The notes under the pieces are model-generated. The model was not told where the DNA came from and made no database searches. It worked only from the letters and a program-made list of their open reading frames with translations. The position numbers were made by a program, and so were the translations under genes. A stretch of 22,771 nt of DNA, from positions 1 to 22,771 of the forward strand of contig DMNK01000124.1 of the NCBI GenBank assembly GCA_003453695.1, given 5' to 3'. The first letter of the stretch is position 1. Each line of letters starts with the position of its first letter. Below are positions 21,298-22,771 of the stretch, piece after piece. This DNA is from Acidimicrobiaceae bacterium. GTDB lineage: Bacteria; Actinomycetota; Acidimicrobiia; Acidimicrobiales; UBA8190.

Positions 21298-21371
21298 TTG
21301 CAATTGGGACGGAAGTGAGTATTGTTGTAGTTGAGGTTAGACCACCCATGACATATCCCGTCCTTGATATG
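21298..21371 (+). promoter_or_regulatory. XRE promoter and internal inverted repeat
   Basis: TTGCAA (21298-21303) and TATTGT (21320-21325) form a promoter with a 16-bp spacer (4 of 6 matches each). Just past the start codon, CATATC (21352-21357) and GATATG (21366-21371) form a 20-bp inverted repeat that would be a natural autoregulation site for the HTH protein. The remaining divergent region (21198-21297) shows nothing I can name. Confidence 0.4.
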
Positions 21372-21728
21372 GCCCCGTCGCCGGGGCGGCCCCGAGAGGG
21401 GACGGCCGTGCCGGCCCGGCCCGCCGGGTCCCGCCACGCCCAGGCCTTCGCCCGCTACGAGCGGGCCCGGACGGCGATCATGGTGGGGAGCGCCGTGCGG
21501 GCGGCGCGGCGCAAGGCCGGTCTGAGCCAGGTCGAGCTGGCGAAGAGGGCAGGCACCAGTCAGCCGTCCATCGCCCGTCTCGAGCGGGGCCTGGTGTCGC
21601 CGACGGTGATCAGCCTGGACCGCATCGCTCGCGCCCTCGGCGCCGAGCTGGTGATCGACTTCGAGCCACCCGGGGTCAGGTCCCGTCAGCCGCTGGCGCC
21701 CACCAACCACTCCAGGTTGCCGGCGTAG
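21348..21728 (+). CDS. XRE family helix-turn-helix regulator
   Basis: A 126-residue protein with a single Cro/C1-type HTH at about residues 45-100: VGSAVRAARRKAGLSQVELAKRAGTSQPSIARLERGLVSPT in pieces, then ISLDRIARALGAELVIDFEP. The N-terminal 30 residues are Pro/Arg-rich and probably disordered. ATG 21348 is used; ATG 21369 and GTG 21315 are in frame, and no strong Shine-Dalgarno decides between them. No toxin gene lies next to it, so an antitoxin role is unlikely. It diverges from the aldolase-LLM operon and its last 43 bases overlap, tail to tail, the 3' end of the amidohydrolase on the other strand. The regulator probably controls one of these two units; the target is inferred from position only. 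Confidence 0.82.
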   Translation: MTYPVLDMAPSPGRPREGTAVPARPAGSRHAQAFARYERARTAIMVGSAVRAARRKAGLSQVELAKRAGTSQPSIARLERGLVSPTVISLDRIARALGAELVIDFEPPGVRSRQPLAPTNHSRLPA

Positions 21729-22771
21729 AGCCGTTCAGCCGCCCTGCCCTCGAGGGGCCCGGCGATGCGCTCGTAATCCTCGACGGGGCGGGCGATGCCC
21801 TCGGCGTGGGGGTAGTCGCTCGAGAACATGAGCATGTCCTCGCCGAGATGGTCGATGAGCCGGCGCGGGCCCTCGTAGCAGAACACGGCCACTCGGACCT
21901 GGCGGCGCACGTACTCACTGGGACGCAGGGGCAGCTCGTGCAGCGGGCGGCCGTTGAACCGGGCGTGGAAGTCGAAGCCGCCGTCCAACATGAGCAGGAA
22001 CATGGGCACCCATACGGCGGAGAGCTCCATCACCCCGAGCCGCAGGCGCGGGTGGCGCTCGAAGACGCCGTTGATGGCCATGTCACAGATGGCCAGAGCC
22101 GGCGCGCTCCAGATGAACACCGAACCCATCACCGGGGCGGCGGCGTCGGGATCCTGGTCGTACCAGGCGTCGTGGAAGGGATGCGGGAAGTTGGCGACGT
22201 GGAAGACGGGGGCGATCCCGTGGTCCTCGAAGGCGGACCAGGCCCGGTCGAGCTGCGGGTCGGAGAGGGGCTTTCCCTCGACGAGTGCCGGCGCCACCAT
22301 GGCCAGGCGGACGCCGGCGGCCGACAAGCGGGCCAACTCCGCATCCAGCCAGTCGAGATCGCGCAGGCTCAGATGCGCCACCGGGTGGAGCCGCCCGCCG
22401 CCTGCTGACACCACCTCGCCGACCCATCGGTTCCAGGCCCGCATGTTGGCCAGCTGAGCCTGGGGGCGATCCGCCAATGGCCGCTCCCACAGCAGCCCGT
22501 AGTTGGGGAACAGCACGGCGGCGTCGACACCGAAGTCGTCCAGCTGGCCCAAGCGGGCTTCGGGATCGTGAAAGGCGCGGGGGAGTGCCTCGTCGAAGGG
22601 AACCTCGGCGGGAAGGCCCTGGCGGACCCGCTGGCGGTACGCCCCCATGGCGTCGAGATCCCCGGGATGGTGGATCTCGGCCAGGTCCACGCGCCGGTCG
22701 CCCTGCACCAGCCAGGCATGCCCCAGGTCGTCGTCCACGATGGACAGCGCCAGGTGCCGCTGGCCGGGGTC
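21686..22771 (-). CDS. amidohydrolase family 2 (TIM-barrel metal-dependent hydrolase), 5' truncated
   Basis: The frame is open to the window edge, so the N-terminus is probably missing; GTG 22738 exists, but the residues before it (RHLALSIVDDDLGHAWL) look like real coding sequence. Of about 360 visible residues, the C-terminal motif MLMFSSDYPHAEG supplies the conserved metal/catalytic Asp and is the hallmark of amidohydrolase-2 proteins related to ACMSD-type decarboxylases. Also seen are FGVDAAVLFPNYGLLW, AWNRWVGEVV, LRLAMVAPA-like AGVRLAMVAP and FERHPRLRLGVMELSAVWVP. The family hydrolyses or decarboxylates ring-cleavage products and related acids. With the LLM oxidoreductase and class II aldolase this suggests an aromatic or cyclic-compound degradation route. 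Its 3' end overlaps the XRE gene by 43 bases. Confidence 0.88.
   Translation of the reverse strand, partial: DPGQRHLALSIVDDDLGHAWLVQGDRRVDLAEIHHPGDLDAMGAYRQRVRQGLPAEVPFDEALPRAFHDPEARLGQLDDFGVDAAVLFPNYGLLWERPLADRPQAQLANMRAWNRWVGEVVSAGGGRLHPVAHLSLRDLDWLDAELARLSAAGVRLAMVAPALVEGKPLSDPQLDRAWSAFEDHGIAPVFHVANFPHPFHDAWYDQDPDAAAPVMGSVFIWSAPALAICDMAINGVFERHPRLRLGVMELSAVWVPMFLLMLDGGFDFHARFNGRPLHELPLRPSEYVRRQVRVAVFCYEGPRRLIDHLGEDMLMFSSDYPHAEGIARPVEDYERIAGPLEGRAAERLYAGNLEWLVGASG

Noticed and set aside
21348..21728. HigA-like antitoxin
   Set aside because: No short toxin gene lies beside it on the same strand; a plain regulator is more likely.
1..22771. CRISPR arrays, transposons or phage genes
   Set aside because: No regularly spaced direct repeats other than the 23-bp operators, no transposase or phage motifs.

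Overview
The window is GC-rich DNA (roughly two thirds G+C) with short leaders, GTG starts, overlapping ATGA and TGATG junctions, several LLM, F420 or AhpD-type enzymes, and a MerR gene next to glycine-cleavage genes that resembles the Rv1828-Rv1832 neighbourhood of Mycobacterium. This points to an actinobacterium, possibly of the Acidimicrobiia or a neighbouring deep lineage. The phylum call is an inference from gene content, not from a marker phylogeny. It reads as ordinary chromosome: no phage, transposase, integrase or CRISPR array was seen.

Left part (1-1360): the 3' end of the GTPase gene der, a tiny zinc-ribbon membrane protein overlapping it, a 240-nt leader with two hairpins that compete for the same bases, and a small secreted protein whose predicted mature N-terminus is a histidine. 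A strong hairpin at 1324-1359 closes this block against the convergent operon that follows.

Amine/amino-acid block (1363-6102, minus strand): an operon in the order PatD-like aldehyde dehydrogenase, GSAM/beta-amino-acid-type aminotransferase, Lrp/AsnC regulator, and omega-type class III aminotransferase. It probably degrades a diamine such as putrescine or a related omega- or beta-amino acid, under control of its own internal regulator. The -10 box and a palindrome lie just upstream.

Regulatory and stress block (6148-9908): a TetR gene diverges from a DUF4242 gene across an intergenic region holding three 13-bp palindromes exactly 23 bp apart. Then come tRNA-Pro(GGG), an AhpD-like peroxidase-type protein, two membrane proteins, a stand-alone cyclic-nucleotide-binding protein and an antibiotic-biosynthesis-monooxygenase-fold protein.

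Envelope and glycine block (10123-17144): a secreted coiled-coil protein with a metal-site-less LytM domain, a gamma-carbonic-anhydrase-type protein, and a tight five-gene run consisting of an Rv1830-like MerR regulator, a PD-(D/E)XK-like protein, gcvT, gcvPA and gcvPB. gcvH is not in the window. A MerR-like palindrome sits in a promoter spacer upstream.

Right part (17257-22771): a class III nucleotidyl cyclase fused to an AAA-type ATPase but lacking the usual helical-repeat tail, then a convergent catabolic group: LLM flavin-dependent oxidoreductase, class II aldolase, a divergent XRE regulator and a 5'-truncated amidohydrolase. The best candidates for something undescribed are the triple operator of TetR/DUF4242, the His-terminal secreted protein with its switch-like leader, the dead LytM protein and the MerR-nuclease-gcv operon.
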